From Desulfuromusa sp. (GTDB lineage Bacteria; Desulfobacterota; Desulfuromonadia; Desulfuromonadales; Geopsychrobacteraceae): a stretch of 61,148 bases of DNA. The position numbers and the translations under genes were made by a program. Numbering within the stretch: the stretch's first letter is position 1; each line of letters opens with the position of its first letter. Of this stretch, positions 23,956 to 33,310 are shown piece after piece. Under the pieces are notes generated by a model. That model was not told the DNA's origin. It searched no databases and saw only the letters and a list, made by a program, of their open reading frames with translations. Location of the stretch: the NCBI GenBank assembly GCA_021647765.1, contig JAKIUD010000012.1:1-61148 (forward strand), given 5' to 3'.

Positions 23956-25332
23956 TCAACCTTCTGCATAACCACAATGTTCAAACAATAGCGCCAGCTT
24001 TTCTTGCCGACTTCCCTGCCAACGTACTATTACACGTTCGGCCAAAGTTTCTCCGGTTGTGATGATTTCATCCAGCTCCCGCAAGAAACAACTTTCATCG
24101 GCACCACTATCACCATTGCGAAACTGTTCCTGCAAGCTGAGAGCTGCAATCTTGAGCAATTCCGCCACAACCTCCTGAAGGGTTCCATCCTTCATTCTGG
24201 TTTTCAAGCCATCTTTCCAGGAGGTCTGATATAAAATGCGGAAATCTGCCACCGAGATATTGGCAAAGAAATTCTCAACTGCGACAAGTCCCTGTTCAGT
24301 ATAAAGCAATCCCTTATAGAGTGCTGCCACAGCTGCCGTATAACGTGGCGGAAGGCTATCGGCACTGCGTACTTCAATCTGCGGCCGCAATCGAACCTCT
24401 GGAAACAAAGTCGAAAGATGCAGATCCCAATCAGCCAAAGTTGCCTGCTCATTATTCCAGCCATTTTCCAAAAACTGGCGAAAGGTAAAGCGCTTTTTCG
24501 TTAAATCGATATATTGTTTATGTCGTTGGATAAAGTAGAGGGGAACATCCAGAGCATATCCAACAAAATCACTCAGCCCAGCACTCGATTTGAATAACTG
24601 CTCAATCAGACCACAACGATCGGGATCAGTCCGGAACCAGATTTCCCCACGCAAGGAAAGACAGCCACTCGGCTGATCTTCAAGAATCGCTGAATTTGCA
24701 AACAAAGCATAACAGATCGGGCTCAACCATTGCGCAACCCGGAGTTTTCGAACGCAGTCTGCCTCATCAGAAAAATCAAGATTAACCTGGGTTCCAGCGG
24801 TCTGCTTCATCATCCGCTGCCCCATATCGCCAGTCTGTAACATATAGGGAGCCATAATTTCATAGCGGGGTTTAGGCAACCAGGTAATCTTCTCCAGTGG
24901 AGTAAAGGGATGGACTCCCAAGCCAAGAAATACCAAGTCAAGTTCATGTCCCATGGTGACAATATGTTGTCGATAACGATTCAGATCACGCCAGCTGCAC
25001 ATGATATCGCAGCAAAACTTTCCAGAAAGTTCCAGCTGACCACCCGGTTCCAAAGTCACTGAGGAGCGCTTCCCCTGTAAGCCGATCAGATTTTCCTGTT
25101 CATAAACCCCTTGCCAACCACCGATTCCATCAAGTTTAGCCAGCAATTCACGAATCCGCTCATAGCCGACCGCTTCTCCGGTATAACGATCAACCACCAG
25201 CTTTTCTGTTTCCAGACCAACACCCCATTCCTCTTTGGGACGTGCGCCACGGAGCAGAAAATCAATGAGTTGCTGCTGGTTATCAACAACCTGGCTATGG
25301 AATGATGCGGTTGCGCTTGGGAGGGGGGACAT
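23956..25332 (-). CDS. gshA: glutamate-cysteine ligase, plant/proteobacterial type
   Basis: A 458-residue ATP-dependent ligase for the first step of glutathione synthesis (GCS2 family). Visible family blocks: EEWGVGLETEKLVV (nucleotide/Mg site), VTLEPGGQLELSG, MKQTAGTQVNLDFS, and LRPQIEVRSADSLPPR. No gshB is in the window, so gamma-glutamylcysteine may itself be the product used (inference). It starts 30 bp after the aminotransferase stop and shares its operon and leader. Confidence 0.9.
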   Translation of the reverse strand: MSPLPSATASFHSQVVDNQQQLIDFLLRGARPKEEWGVGLETEKLVVDRYTGEAVGYERIRELLAKLDGIGGWQGVYEQENLIGLQGKRSSVTLEPGGQLELSGKFCCDIMCSWRDLNRYRQHIVTMGHELDLVFLGLGVHPFTPLEKITWLPKPRYEIMAPYMLQTGDMGQRMMKQTAGTQVNLDFSDEADCVRKLRVAQWLSPICYALFANSAILEDQPSGCLSLRGEIWFRTDPDRCGLIEQLFKSSAGLSDFVGYALDVPLYFIQRHKQYIDLTKKRFTFRQFLENGWNNEQATLADWDLHLSTLFPEVRLRPQIEVRSADSLPPRYTAAVAALYKGLLYTEQGLVAVENFFANISVADFRILYQTSWKDGLKTRMKDGTLQEVVAELLKIAALSLQEQFRNGDSGADESCFLRELDEIITTGETLAERVIVRWQGSRQEKLALLFEHCGYAEG

Positions 25333-25362
25333 CAGCAGCGACCTTTCTAAAATAAATGAACT

Positions 25363-26670
25363 TTATTCTGACCTTAGATAGCTCGTAATCGCATTGGCAA
25401 TGGTGATGAAAATCTGGGTAAATTCTTTTTCATCCTGTTCCAGCAAGGTAATCCTGAAACCCCGTTCTTCGGTACAGAAAGAGGAAATAGGCACCACACA
25501 GATTCCGGTTGAAGCCAGCAAATAATAGACAAAACGTTTATCATTTAAGGTGTCCGGCTGGGCAACAAGTTCCTCAACCAGTTGGCGAATCTGAGGATTT
25601 TCAATCGGCAACGTCTGCATGTTATTTAATTTACCCGGTTCAAAAACAACACTCATGTAAAAAGCACCATTGGTTCGGTTCACTTTAAGACCAGAAACTT
25701 CCGTGAGTAAATTATAAGCGATATTTGAGTAGTTCTCATAGCGACTCCGCCGCTGTGCGAGATAATTTGAATATTCTGGATGGCCGAGAATCAGGGGAAT
25801 GGCTTTTTGTGGTAATGTTGTGGAACAGACCTCAACCATTTTTGAATTCAAAATACTTTGGATATAATGACTGAACATTTCATCTTTATCAGCATTATAA
25901 ACCTCAATCCAGCCACAGCGCGCCCCAGGCCAAGGTACTTCTTTACTGATCCCCTTCATAGCAATAGCCGGCAGATCGCCGATCAAATCAGAAATCGGTT
26001 TGGTCATCGTACCATTGTAACAAAGGTTGTGATAGATCTCGTCGCAAATCAGGAACAGGTCATATTGTTTGCAGATAGAAACAATCTCTTGCAGAATCCG
26101 CTCGGGATAGACCGCGCCAGTTGGGTTGTCGGGGTTGATAATCAGAATACCCGAGATAGCTGGATTATATTTAACCGACTGGCGTAAATCATCCATATCA
26201 GGGTACCAGTGATTATCTGGATCCAAACGATAAGTCACCGGTTTTTGTCCAGCGTGAGCCCCTTCTGCAGAAGAATGGGTCGAATAGGTTGGAGAGGGAC
26301 CAATAACCCGTGCTTCCCGTTTCAGAAGCCCGTAAACCTTTTGAATTGCATCCCCGAGACCATTAAAAAAGATAATATCCTCAGCGGTAATCTGGGTCTT
26401 GCCGCGCTGATTGTTTAGATCAGCAAGAAACTGGCGTGTTTCCAAAAGTCCTTTAGTTGCGCAGTAGCCGTAAGAGCAATCCTGCATCGCCAGACCGGAG
26501 ACAATTTCTTTAATCCAGATGGGGATTACTTCTCCTTTGGCGACTGGGTCACCAATATTTTCCATATCAGTTTTGAGCCCAAGCCGGTTCAGTTCTTCTG
26601 CAACCTTGACAATAGCGCGGATTTCATAGGTCAACTCACCAGCACCAATATGAACAATATTATTACGCAT
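25363..26670 (-). CDS. class I/II PLP aminotransferase, possibly alanine aminotransferase
   Basis: A 435-residue fold type I aminotransferase. Motifs: PSPTYSTHSSAEG, INPDNPTGAVYPERIL, CDEIYHNLCY, and the PLP lysine in GISKEVPWPGARCGW followed by the arginine that anchors it. It resembles AlaA/AlaT-type enzymes more than AspC, but substrate is not fixed by sequence. Its leader encodes a peptide with seven Ala codons and a terminator, which supports an alanine-related role. ATG 26670 has a GGGAG site. Followed by gshA. Confidence 0.85.
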   Translation of the reverse strand: MRNNIVHIGAGELTYEIRAIVKVAEELNRLGLKTDMENIGDPVAKGEVIPIWIKEIVSGLAMQDCSYGYCATKGLLETRQFLADLNNQRGKTQITAEDIIFFNGLGDAIQKVYGLLKREARVIGPSPTYSTHSSAEGAHAGQKPVTYRLDPDNHWYPDMDDLRQSVKYNPAISGILIINPDNPTGAVYPERILQEIVSICKQYDLFLICDEIYHNLCYNGTMTKPISDLIGDLPAIAMKGISKEVPWPGARCGWIEVYNADKDEMFSHYIQSILNSKMVEVCSTTLPQKAIPLILGHPEYSNYLAQRRSRYENYSNIAYNLLTEVSGLKVNRTNGAFYMSVVFEPGKLNNMQTLPIENPQIRQLVEELVAQPDTLNDKRFVYYLLASTGICVVPISSFCTEERGFRITLLEQDEKEFTQIFITIANAITSYLRSE

Positions 26671-26700
26671 TTTTTACTCCCAAAAAAACCAGATGACTAA

Positions 26701-26822
26701 GTAGAAGTTTTGTCCAACAAGGCTTGAGACTTTTACAGGGGCAAAGACATACACACATATGCCAAGATCCTGAAAAATTACCGTAACGCCGTGGGGCAAA
26801 ACTTTTGCGATGCCAGTAAAAA
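26701..26822 (-). repeat. dispersed repeat (ACAAGGC...TTTTGCGA family), copy 1
   Basis: About 120 bp that align along their whole length with 35036-35157; a right-end fragment occurs at 32821-32856. It lies inside the aminotransferase mRNA leader, between the attenuator terminator and the start codon. Confidence 0.65.
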
Positions 26823-26851
26823 AAGGCCATGGACTTCATTGTCCACGGCCT
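26818..26851 (-). terminator. attenuator terminator of the aminotransferase operon
   Basis: On the minus strand GGCCGTGGAC and GTCCATGGCC form a 10-bp stem (one wobble) around AATGAA, followed by TTTTTTT. The 5' arm contains TGGACAAT (26838-26845), which is exactly complementary to ATTGTCCA (26898-26905) inside the leader peptide frame, giving a ready-made antiterminator. Confidence 0.8.
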
Positions 26852-26881
26852 CAGGTTGATTCGATTATATTCCTGTGCAGT

Positions 26882-26965
26882 TCACCCGTCTAGGTGATGG
26901 ACAATTATCAGGCCGTTGTACGCCGCCTGAAACGCTCTGGTTGCCGCCGCTGCAGTTTTTAACAT
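26882..26965 (-). CDS. aminotransferase leader peptide (alanine-rich)
   Basis: A 27-residue frame from ATG 26965 to TGA 26882, with AGGGA 6 nt before the start. It begins MLKTAAAATRAFQAAYNG: seven Ala codons, four of them consecutive (GCA GCG GCG GCA). It is followed by a perfect antiterminator segment and a strong terminator. The layout is that of an amino-acid attenuator in which scarce charged tRNA-Ala stalls the ribosome. Confidence 0.7.
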   Translation of the reverse strand: MLKTAAAATRAFQAAYNGLIIVHHLDG

Positions 26966-27054
26966 TTAAATCCCTGTATCCGTAAAGAATTGTCGCCTGA
27001 ATTATCACAAAGTTGATAATCGTGTCAAACTATTTGTAATTTACATCAACATAA

Positions 27055-27960
27055 CTACAACCACACCATCAACAAACTCAATGTCACAATACTGGCCAAG
27101 GTTGAAACAACGACAACTGAAGTCACATAATCGGGAACAATGTCGTTTTCTTTCGCGATAATTGAAACGAGAATCGCGACTGGCATTGCCGCCTGCAACA
27201 CCCCCGCAGTACTTTCAATTTGACTCAACCCGAACGGGACGGCAATCAATAATGCCAGTGCGGGTGTCAGAATCAATCTAATCCCGGAACCCAACAAAAC
27301 ATCGGTGGTCAGATGCACCTTCCCCTGTTCACGTAACTGTAATCCAAGGGCAAACAACATCACTGGAATCATTGCAGCGGCTAGCAAACCAATCATTCGA
27401 TCCAGCATCAGCGGCACCTCTAAGCCTCCCGCTGACACCATGACTGCTGGTACAGTTGCCCAGAGCGCCGGGGTTTTCAATACTTTCCAAACCGCCCCAC
27501 GGCTACCACCGTGAGCCCACCCTGCCGCCCCGACACAAATAACAAAAGCACTGATTGAGATCGCGACAAAATAGATTGTGGCGGAAGGTAAAGCAACATT
27601 ACCCAAACGAAATTGAATCAACGCTAACCCATAATTACCCACATTGCCAAAGGCAGCAATCATAACAAAAGCAGCAATCATCTCTCTGGATCGACCTAAA
27701 ATTCGACCGATTCCACCAGCAATAAACACCGCTAACAAATGCGTCACAATAATAAAAGTGAGCATCCTTACCGTACTGGTCAAAGGAACCTCTGCCGTAC
27801 TGATAGCTTGAAAGATAAACGCTGGAACAAAAATATAATAGGCAGCCCGGGTCAGAGTTCGGGCTTGCAGTTCCAAACGCTGGCCAAGGAAAGCCCCAAG
27901 CAAAATAATGCCAAAAACCGGCAGGATAACATTAAAAAAAACGAAAAATAGTTCTGTCAT
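27055..27960 (-). CDS. AEC family transporter
   Basis: A 301-residue, ten-helix membrane protein of the auxin efflux carrier family (VILPVFGIILLGAFLG at the start, FGNVGNYGLALIQFRLG in the first half, a second inverted half ending SIVTLSLLMVWL). Bacterial members transport malate, malonate or other organic acids; substrate not predictable. It lies upstream of the aminotransferase leader on the same strand; no terminator is evident between them before the attenuator. Confidence 0.85.
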   Translation of the reverse strand: MTELFFVFFNVILPVFGIILLGAFLGQRLELQARTLTRAAYYIFVPAFIFQAISTAEVPLTSTVRMLTFIIVTHLLAVFIAGGIGRILGRSREMIAAFVMIAAFGNVGNYGLALIQFRLGNVALPSATIYFVAISISAFVICVGAAGWAHGGSRGAVWKVLKTPALWATVPAVMVSAGGLEVPLMLDRMIGLLAAAMIPVMLFALGLQLREQGKVHLTTDVLLGSGIRLILTPALALLIAVPFGLSQIESTAGVLQAAMPVAILVSIIAKENDIVPDYVTSVVVVSTLASIVTLSLLMVWL

Positions 27961-28257
27961 AGGGTGCCTGTTGCTAATTCAGACAAAAAGGTAGTTTATG
28001 GATAAAGGGGCAAATTAGCTAGTCTCTTATTCTTACCTGATTAGCACTAATCTTCCGCTGTATAAAACTCCCTCTCCCTGGCGTGGGAGAGGGGAGAATA
28101 GTAACAATCCACCCCCATCCCAACCTTCCACATCAAGGGGGAAGGAGAGAATCTGTCCCAAGTACAAGTGACTAGAGCGAAGTGGATAACCATGATAAAA
28201 AAAACTCCCGACAAATGAATGTCGGGAGTTTTTTCAGATCAGCCAGATTAAACCAGC
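27961..28257. other. intergenic region with repeats and terminator
   Basis: Holds a GC-rich hairpin at 28068-28095 (CCCTCTCCC and GGGAGAGGG), of a kind scattered in many genomes, and the por terminator. No gene seen. Confidence 0.5.
28197..28234 (-). terminator. terminator of por
   Basis: Perfect 10-bp stem ACTCCCGACA/TGTCGGGAGT around AATGAA, with A and T runs on both sides, so it can act in either direction. It lies 24 bp past the por stop. Confidence 0.85.
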
Positions 28258-31200
28258 TTATTTATCACCATCAAACGGCATATCTGCCAACTTCTTATAC
28301 ATATCAAAGCGATCAGCTGTCACCTTATTGGCTTCCACCATCAGAGTTTCAGCCACTTCAGGATTGATCTTCTTCAGAACCTTATAACGGTTCTGTTTGA
28401 GAGCGTAATCCGCAAATGAGATCGAAGGATCCTTGCTGTCAAGTTGTAATGGATTTTTACCTTCTGCCCCCACACGCGGATCGAAGCGATAAAGCGGCCA
28501 ATGGCCAGAAGCAACCGCCTCTTTACAACCATCAATTGCAGTATCCATAGCAATACCATGGGCAATACAGTGGCTGTAAGCAATAATCAGAGACGGCCCA
28601 TCAAATGAATCAGCCTCGAGGAATGCCTTAACAACTTGAGCTGGATTAGAGAGAGCAACCTTGGCAACATAGATATTGCCGTAGGACATAGCAATCATCC
28701 CCAGGTCTTTCTTCGGCTGAGTTTTACCACCGGCAGCAAACTGGGCAACAGCAGCGAGAGGGGTCGCCTTGGATGCCTGACCACCAGTATTAGAGTAAAC
28801 CTCAGTATCCAGAACCAGGACGTTAACGTTTTCACCTGATGCGAGAACATGATCAAGACCACCGTAACCGATATCGTAGGCCCAGCCATCACCACCGTGA
28901 ATCCAAACCGACTTGATGACTAAGTAATCAATATTCACCAGAAGTGGTTTAGCGGTTTCATGGGTACATTTTTCCAGAATCTTCTGCAACTTAGCAACCC
29001 GAGCACGTTGCTCCTCAATCTCCTCCTGAGAATCCTGGAGTGAATCAAGAATCTGCTGCTTCAAGTTGGCGCTCCCCACACAGGCAGTACAGCCACAACT
29101 GATGTTTTCTTTCAGCAGTTCTTTGGCATAAGCAGATGTTTTGTCAACAGCCAGGCGCATACCATAACCAAATTCGGCATTATCCTCAAACAGCGAATTG
29201 CTCCATGCCGGGCCTAAACCATCCTTCCGAGTGGTCCAAGGGGTTGTTGGCAGATTGCCGCCATAGATTGAAGAACAACCAGTCGCATTGGCAACCAGCA
29301 TCCGGTCACCAAACAGTTGAGAACAGAGTTTAACAAATGGAGTCTCTCCACAACCGGCACAAGCACCGGAGAATTCAAACATTGGTGGCAACAGCTGGCT
29401 TCCCTTAAGGGTTGCACGGTTAACCAATGCTGGATCGGTATCGGGCAAATTAAGGAAGAATTTGAAATTTTCCGCTTCTGCTTCACGTAAAGGTGCCTGG
29501 AAGGTCATATTGATTGCCTTCCGACCCTCTTCTGTTTTGCTCTTAGCCGGGCAGTTGTAGACACAAGCACCACAACCAGTACAATCTTCAGGTGCAACCT
29601 GCAGAGTATAAATTTTCCCCTCCATATCCTTCCCTTTTGCGGCACAGGACTTGAACGTTTTCGGGGCACCATCCAACTCTTTTTCGTCGTAGATTTTCAT
29701 CCGAATGACAGCGTGCGGACAAACGAAAGAACAGATCCCACACTGGATACAGACATCCTCGTCCCAAACCGGGATATTCACCGCAATATTCCGTTTTTCA
29801 ACGCAGGCGGTTCCAGTCGGGAAAGTTCCATCGTCGGGCATGGCGGAAAGGGGTAGTTCATGACCAAAGCCATCGATAATCGGGCCGAGGGTCGTTTTAA
29901 CCATATCAGAGTAACCATCCCATTGACCGGTCAGCATCTCAATGGTGCTGTCAGCAGTTGCTGGAACGGTAACTTCAGAAATATTCTCAAGGCCTACATC
30001 AACTGCCTGCTTGTTCATATTGACGACTTTTTCACCTGCCTTGCCGTAGGATTTAACCACCGCAGCTTTGATCTGGCTTATCGCCTGGGCTTCGGGAATA
30101 ATTCCTGATATTTTGAAGAACGCAGTCTGCATAATCACGTTGATACGGGGTCCAAGACCAATCTTCTCACCCAACGACACGCCATCGATAACATAGAACT
30201 TCAGACCTTTATCGATAATCTGTTGCTGAACCATCTTCGGTAGGTGCGCCCAAACCTTATCTTTACTAAAAGGAGAATTCAGCAGGAAGGTTGCTCCCTG
30301 CTTGGCACTTTTCAACATGTCGTACTTCTCAAGAAAAGAGAAGTTGTGACAAGCAACAAAATCGGCTTGAGAAATCAAATAGGTACTCTTGATATCCTGC
30401 TGTCCAAAGCGCAGATGTGAAATGGTCATGCTGCCAGCTTTTTTCGAGTCATAGACAAAGTACGCCTGGATTTTGTTGTCAGTACAGTCACCAATAATCT
30501 TGATTGAGTTCTTGTTAGCACCGACGGTTCCGTCAGAGCCAAGACCAAAGAACATCGCTGCGTAACCATCAAAAGGCACCAGGAAGTTTTTGTCAAAATC
30601 AAGACTCTCATCCATAACATCATCTTTAAAACCGATAATGAAATGGTTTTTCGGCTTATCTTGCAGCAAGTTATCCAGCACTGCTTTACACATTCCGGCA
30701 TTGAATTCAAAGGAACCGAGACCATAACGACCACCAACAATCGTTGGATAACCAGAGAAACTGGTAAGGCCGTCGACCATCCCCTCACCAATTGCCGTAC
30801 GAACCACCTGATAGAGCGGCTCACCGATGGAACCTGGTTCTTTAGTTCGATCAAGGACAGAGATCTTTTTAACTGAGGCCGGAACAGCTTTACAAAAATC
30901 CTCAATCGGGAAAGGGAGGAACAGACGGATCTTAATCAGACCGACCTTCTCACCCTGGGCAACCAGATAGTTGACCGTTTCTTCCATCGCCTCACAGCCA
31001 GAACCCATCATCACCACAACCCGCTCAGCATCTGGAGCGCCAACATAATCAACCAGGTTGTACTGGCGGCCAACCAGTTTGGCAAATTTATCCATCTGTG
31101 CCTGAACAATCCCGGCAACTTTAGGGTAATAAGGATTAACGGTTTCACGACCGTGAAAATAGACATCAGGATTCTGAGCGGTACCACGTAATACTGGAGC

Positions 31201-31833
31201 ATCTGGGGAGAGTGCGCGCTGACGATGAGCCGTGACCAGATCATTATCTATCATGTGGCGCATATCGTCCTTCGTCAGTTCTTCTACTTTCTGAATTTCA
31301 CCCGAGGTTCGAAAACCGTCAAAGAAATGGAGAAAAGGAACCCGTGATTCCAAAGTGGCTGCTTGTGCAATCAGGGCAAAGTCCATAACTTCCTGTGGGT
31401 TGTTGGAGCAAAGCTGTGCCCAACCAGTTGAACGACACGCCATAACATCAGAATGATCACCGAAAATTGACAGTGCTTGAGCAGCAATGGCACGAGCCGA
31501 AACATGGAAAACTGTTGAGGTTAATTCACCGGCAATTTTAAACATGTTGGGAATCATCAGCAACAGACCCTGAGATGCGGTAAAGGTTGTGGTCAATGCC
31601 CCCGCCTGGAGAGCACCATGAACCGCACCGGCAGCGCCACCTTCAGATTGTAACTCAACAACTTTAGGAACCGTTCCCCAGATATTCTTTTCTCCGACAG
31701 CACTCTTGGCATCAGAAACTTCACCCATAACCGATGAGGGGGTGATAGGGTAAATGGCAATAACCTCATTGGTCGCATGTGCTACATGCGCCGCAGCGGA
31801 ATTACCGTCGATATTAACCATCTTCCGAGACAT
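28258..31833 (-). CDS. por: pyruvate:ferredoxin (flavodoxin) oxidoreductase
   Basis: A 1191-residue homodimer-type enzyme (NifJ class) that oxidises pyruvate to acetyl-CoA and CO2 with reduction of ferredoxin, or runs in reverse. Domains in order: pyruvate-binding/TPP alpha (from YPITPSSVMGE), gamma domain, two 4Fe-4S ferredoxin motifs (CIQCGICSFVCP and CTGCGACVYNCP), then the TPP beta domain with CAGCGETPFVKL, GDGWAYDIGYGGLDHVL and TEVYSNTGGQ. The C-terminal Cys cluster ligands (SCGCTACVG) are present. ATG 31833 with a perfect AAGGAGG is chosen over an in-frame start 23 codons upstream. Marks an anaerobic metabolism. Confidence 0.96.
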   Translation of the reverse strand: MSRKMVNIDGNSAAAHVAHATNEVIAIYPITPSSVMGEVSDAKSAVGEKNIWGTVPKVVELQSEGGAAGAVHGALQAGALTTTFTASQGLLLMIPNMFKIAGELTSTVFHVSARAIAAQALSIFGDHSDVMACRSTGWAQLCSNNPQEVMDFALIAQAATLESRVPFLHFFDGFRTSGEIQKVEELTKDDMRHMIDNDLVTAHRQRALSPDAPVLRGTAQNPDVYFHGRETVNPYYPKVAGIVQAQMDKFAKLVGRQYNLVDYVGAPDAERVVVMMGSGCEAMEETVNYLVAQGEKVGLIKIRLFLPFPIEDFCKAVPASVKKISVLDRTKEPGSIGEPLYQVVRTAIGEGMVDGLTSFSGYPTIVGGRYGLGSFEFNAGMCKAVLDNLLQDKPKNHFIIGFKDDVMDESLDFDKNFLVPFDGYAAMFFGLGSDGTVGANKNSIKIIGDCTDNKIQAYFVYDSKKAGSMTISHLRFGQQDIKSTYLISQADFVACHNFSFLEKYDMLKSAKQGATFLLNSPFSKDKVWAHLPKMVQQQIIDKGLKFYVIDGVSLGEKIGLGPRINVIMQTAFFKISGIIPEAQAISQIKAAVVKSYGKAGEKVVNMNKQAVDVGLENISEVTVPATADSTIEMLTGQWDGYSDMVKTTLGPIIDGFGHELPLSAMPDDGTFPTGTACVEKRNIAVNIPVWDEDVCIQCGICSFVCPHAVIRMKIYDEKELDGAPKTFKSCAAKGKDMEGKIYTLQVAPEDCTGCGACVYNCPAKSKTEEGRKAINMTFQAPLREAEAENFKFFLNLPDTDPALVNRATLKGSQLLPPMFEFSGACAGCGETPFVKLCSQLFGDRMLVANATGCSSIYGGNLPTTPWTTRKDGLGPAWSNSLFEDNAEFGYGMRLAVDKTSAYAKELLKENISCGCTACVGSANLKQQILDSLQDSQEEIEEQRARVAKLQKILEKCTHETAKPLLVNIDYLVIKSVWIHGGDGWAYDIGYGGLDHVLASGENVNVLVLDTEVYSNTGGQASKATPLAAVAQFAAGGKTQPKKDLGMIAMSYGNIYVAKVALSNPAQVVKAFLEADSFDGPSLIIAYSHCIAHGIAMDTAIDGCKEAVASGHWPLYRFDPRVGAEGKNPLQLDSKDPSISFADYALKQNRYKVLKKINPEVAETLMVEANKVTADRFDMYKKLADMPFDGDK

Positions 31834-31929
31834 ACATACCTCCTTGAACCGTGATAAAAGTGTTAGTCTTAACGTAACGAACAATACTACTATGTTTAGC
31901 AACTTGCAAATAAACCGAAACTGCTTAAA

Positions 31930-32529
31930 TCAGAATTCTCGTCGACCGGCAACTGCTTGTTGTACCGTTCCCGCATCAACGTATTCCAAATCACTTCCCG
32001 AAGGGATGCCATGTGCCAATCGAGTCACCTGAATTCCTTTTTCTTTACAAAGTCTGGCCAGGTAGAGAGCTGTAGCCTCACCTTCAACCGTAAAATTGGT
32101 CGCCAGAATGATTTCTTCGATTGACTCCTGCTTCAGACGTTGCAACAACTGCGAAATTTTCAGATCATCGGGACCGATACCATCCAGTGGTGAAAGAGCA
32201 CCGTGGAGAACATGATAAAGACCTGAATAAGAGTGGCTGCGCTCAATGGCCAGGAGATCCTGTGGTTCCTGAACAACGCAGAGACGTTGTTTTTCACGAA
32301 CCGGGTTACGACAGATCTGACACAATTCCTCTTCAGCAATATGAAAACAACGTTGGCAGAAATGCACCTTGCGACGCATTTCCAATAAAGCCTCAGCTAA
32401 AGCCGCAACATCCTGCTCTGAAGTCCGTAAAAGATGAAAAGCTAAACGAGCAGCCGTCTTGCTCCCAATGCCAGGAAGTTTACCCAGCTCCGCTTCTAAT
32501 CGAGCAAATGATGGGAGCGAGGTTAGCAC
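31930..32529 (-). CDS. recR: recombination protein RecR
   Basis: A 199-residue RecF-pathway protein: N-terminal helix-hairpin-helix (LGKLPGIGSKTAARLAFHLL), C4 zinc finger (CQRCFHIAEEELCQIC), Toprim domain (LCVVQEPQDLLAIE and GEATALYLARL). Follows ebfC in the conserved dnaX-ebfC-recR order, though a 321-bp gap with repeats intervenes. Confidence 0.96.
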   Translation of the reverse strand: MLTSLPSFARLEAELGKLPGIGSKTAARLAFHLLRTSEQDVAALAEALLEMRRKVHFCQRCFHIAEEELCQICRNPVREKQRLCVVQEPQDLLAIERSHSYSGLYHVLHGALSPLDGIGPDDLKISQLLQRLKQESIEEIILATNFTVEGEATALYLARLCKEKGIQVTRLAHGIPSGSDLEYVDAGTVQQAVAGRREF

Positions 32530-32850
32530 TAAATTTCTCCTGAATTCAATAGGTTAAGTCTACATACCCGAATTCTGAGGGATACTGAATAACATATGAT
32601 TTGATTAAAAATACCATGGTCTAGTGGTCAGACCAAAGAAAACTCTATCACGTTCTGGAAGAAAACTTCAACCCAAAAACTCCAATCTACAGCATTGCTT
32701 TAGTTAAACTAAAATCTGTTCAGATCTGACCTTCCGTAAGATCAGATCCCCCTTTGCAAAGGAGGTCATCCACTGGTGGAAGATTGATGCTAATCAGGAA
32801 CTAAAATATGGACAAGCAAACAGTAGGTCGGATTTTTTGCAACGCCACCA
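32530..32850. other. 321-bp recR-ebfC spacer with repeat fragments
   Basis: Unusually long for this gene pair. Its ebfC-proximal end carries the right end of the ACAAGGC repeat family (CAGTAGGTCGGATTTTTTGC, 32821-32840), running up to the ebfC stop. A CCCCCTTTGCAAAGGAGG palindrome lies at 32750-32767. No gene seen. Confidence 0.55.
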
Positions 32851-33165
32851 TTAAAACATTCCCGGAATATTCATCCCACCAGTCACTTTACTCATCTCCT
32901 CTTGAATCATCTCCTGGCTCTTTTTGATCGCCTCATTCACCGCAGCCAGCACCAGATCCTGGAGCATCTCTATATCCTCGGGGTCAACAACATCTTTCTC
33001 AATTTTAAGATCGAGCAACTGTTGCTTCCCGTTGGCACGTGCGGTCACCATACCACCCCCCGCCGTAGCTTCGACCTCTTTATCTTCCAGCTCCTGCTGC
33101 ACCCGAGCAATCTTTGCCTGCATTTGCTGAGCCTGCTTCATGATATTTCCAAGACCTTTTGCCAT
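32851..33165 (-). CDS. ebfC: nucleoid-associated protein YbaB/EbfC
   Basis: A 104-residue DNA-binding dimer (AKGLGNIMKQAQQMQAKIARVQ helix, GGGMVTARANGKQQLLDLKI strand region, SKVTGGMNIPGMF tail). Conserved partner of dnaX and recR. Confidence 0.95.
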   Translation of the reverse strand: MAKGLGNIMKQAQQMQAKIARVQQELEDKEVEATAGGGMVTARANGKQQLLDLKIEKDVVDPEDIEMLQDLVLAAVNEAIKKSQEMIQEEMSKVTGGMNIPGMF

Positions 33166-33199
33166 TTGTTTTAGTCCTCCATCGTGTGAATATAATTAA

Positions 33200-33290
33200 T
33201 AATGTAGGGGGTAGGTCTGCGTGTCTACCCTGAATTACGTAAATTCAAAACCGGGCGAACACACAGGTTCGCCCCTACGGTAGCAACTGC
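33200..33290. repeat. intergenic inverted-repeat element
   Basis: GTAGGGGGTAGGTCTGCGTG with GTCTACCC, then GGGCGAAC-ACACAG-GTTCGCCCC. Short GC-rich hairpins of this kind are scattered in many bacterial genomes; this one fills the dnaX-ebfC gap. Confidence 0.5.
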
Positions 33291-33310
33291 ATTCGGTGGT
33301 GAAGTTCATT

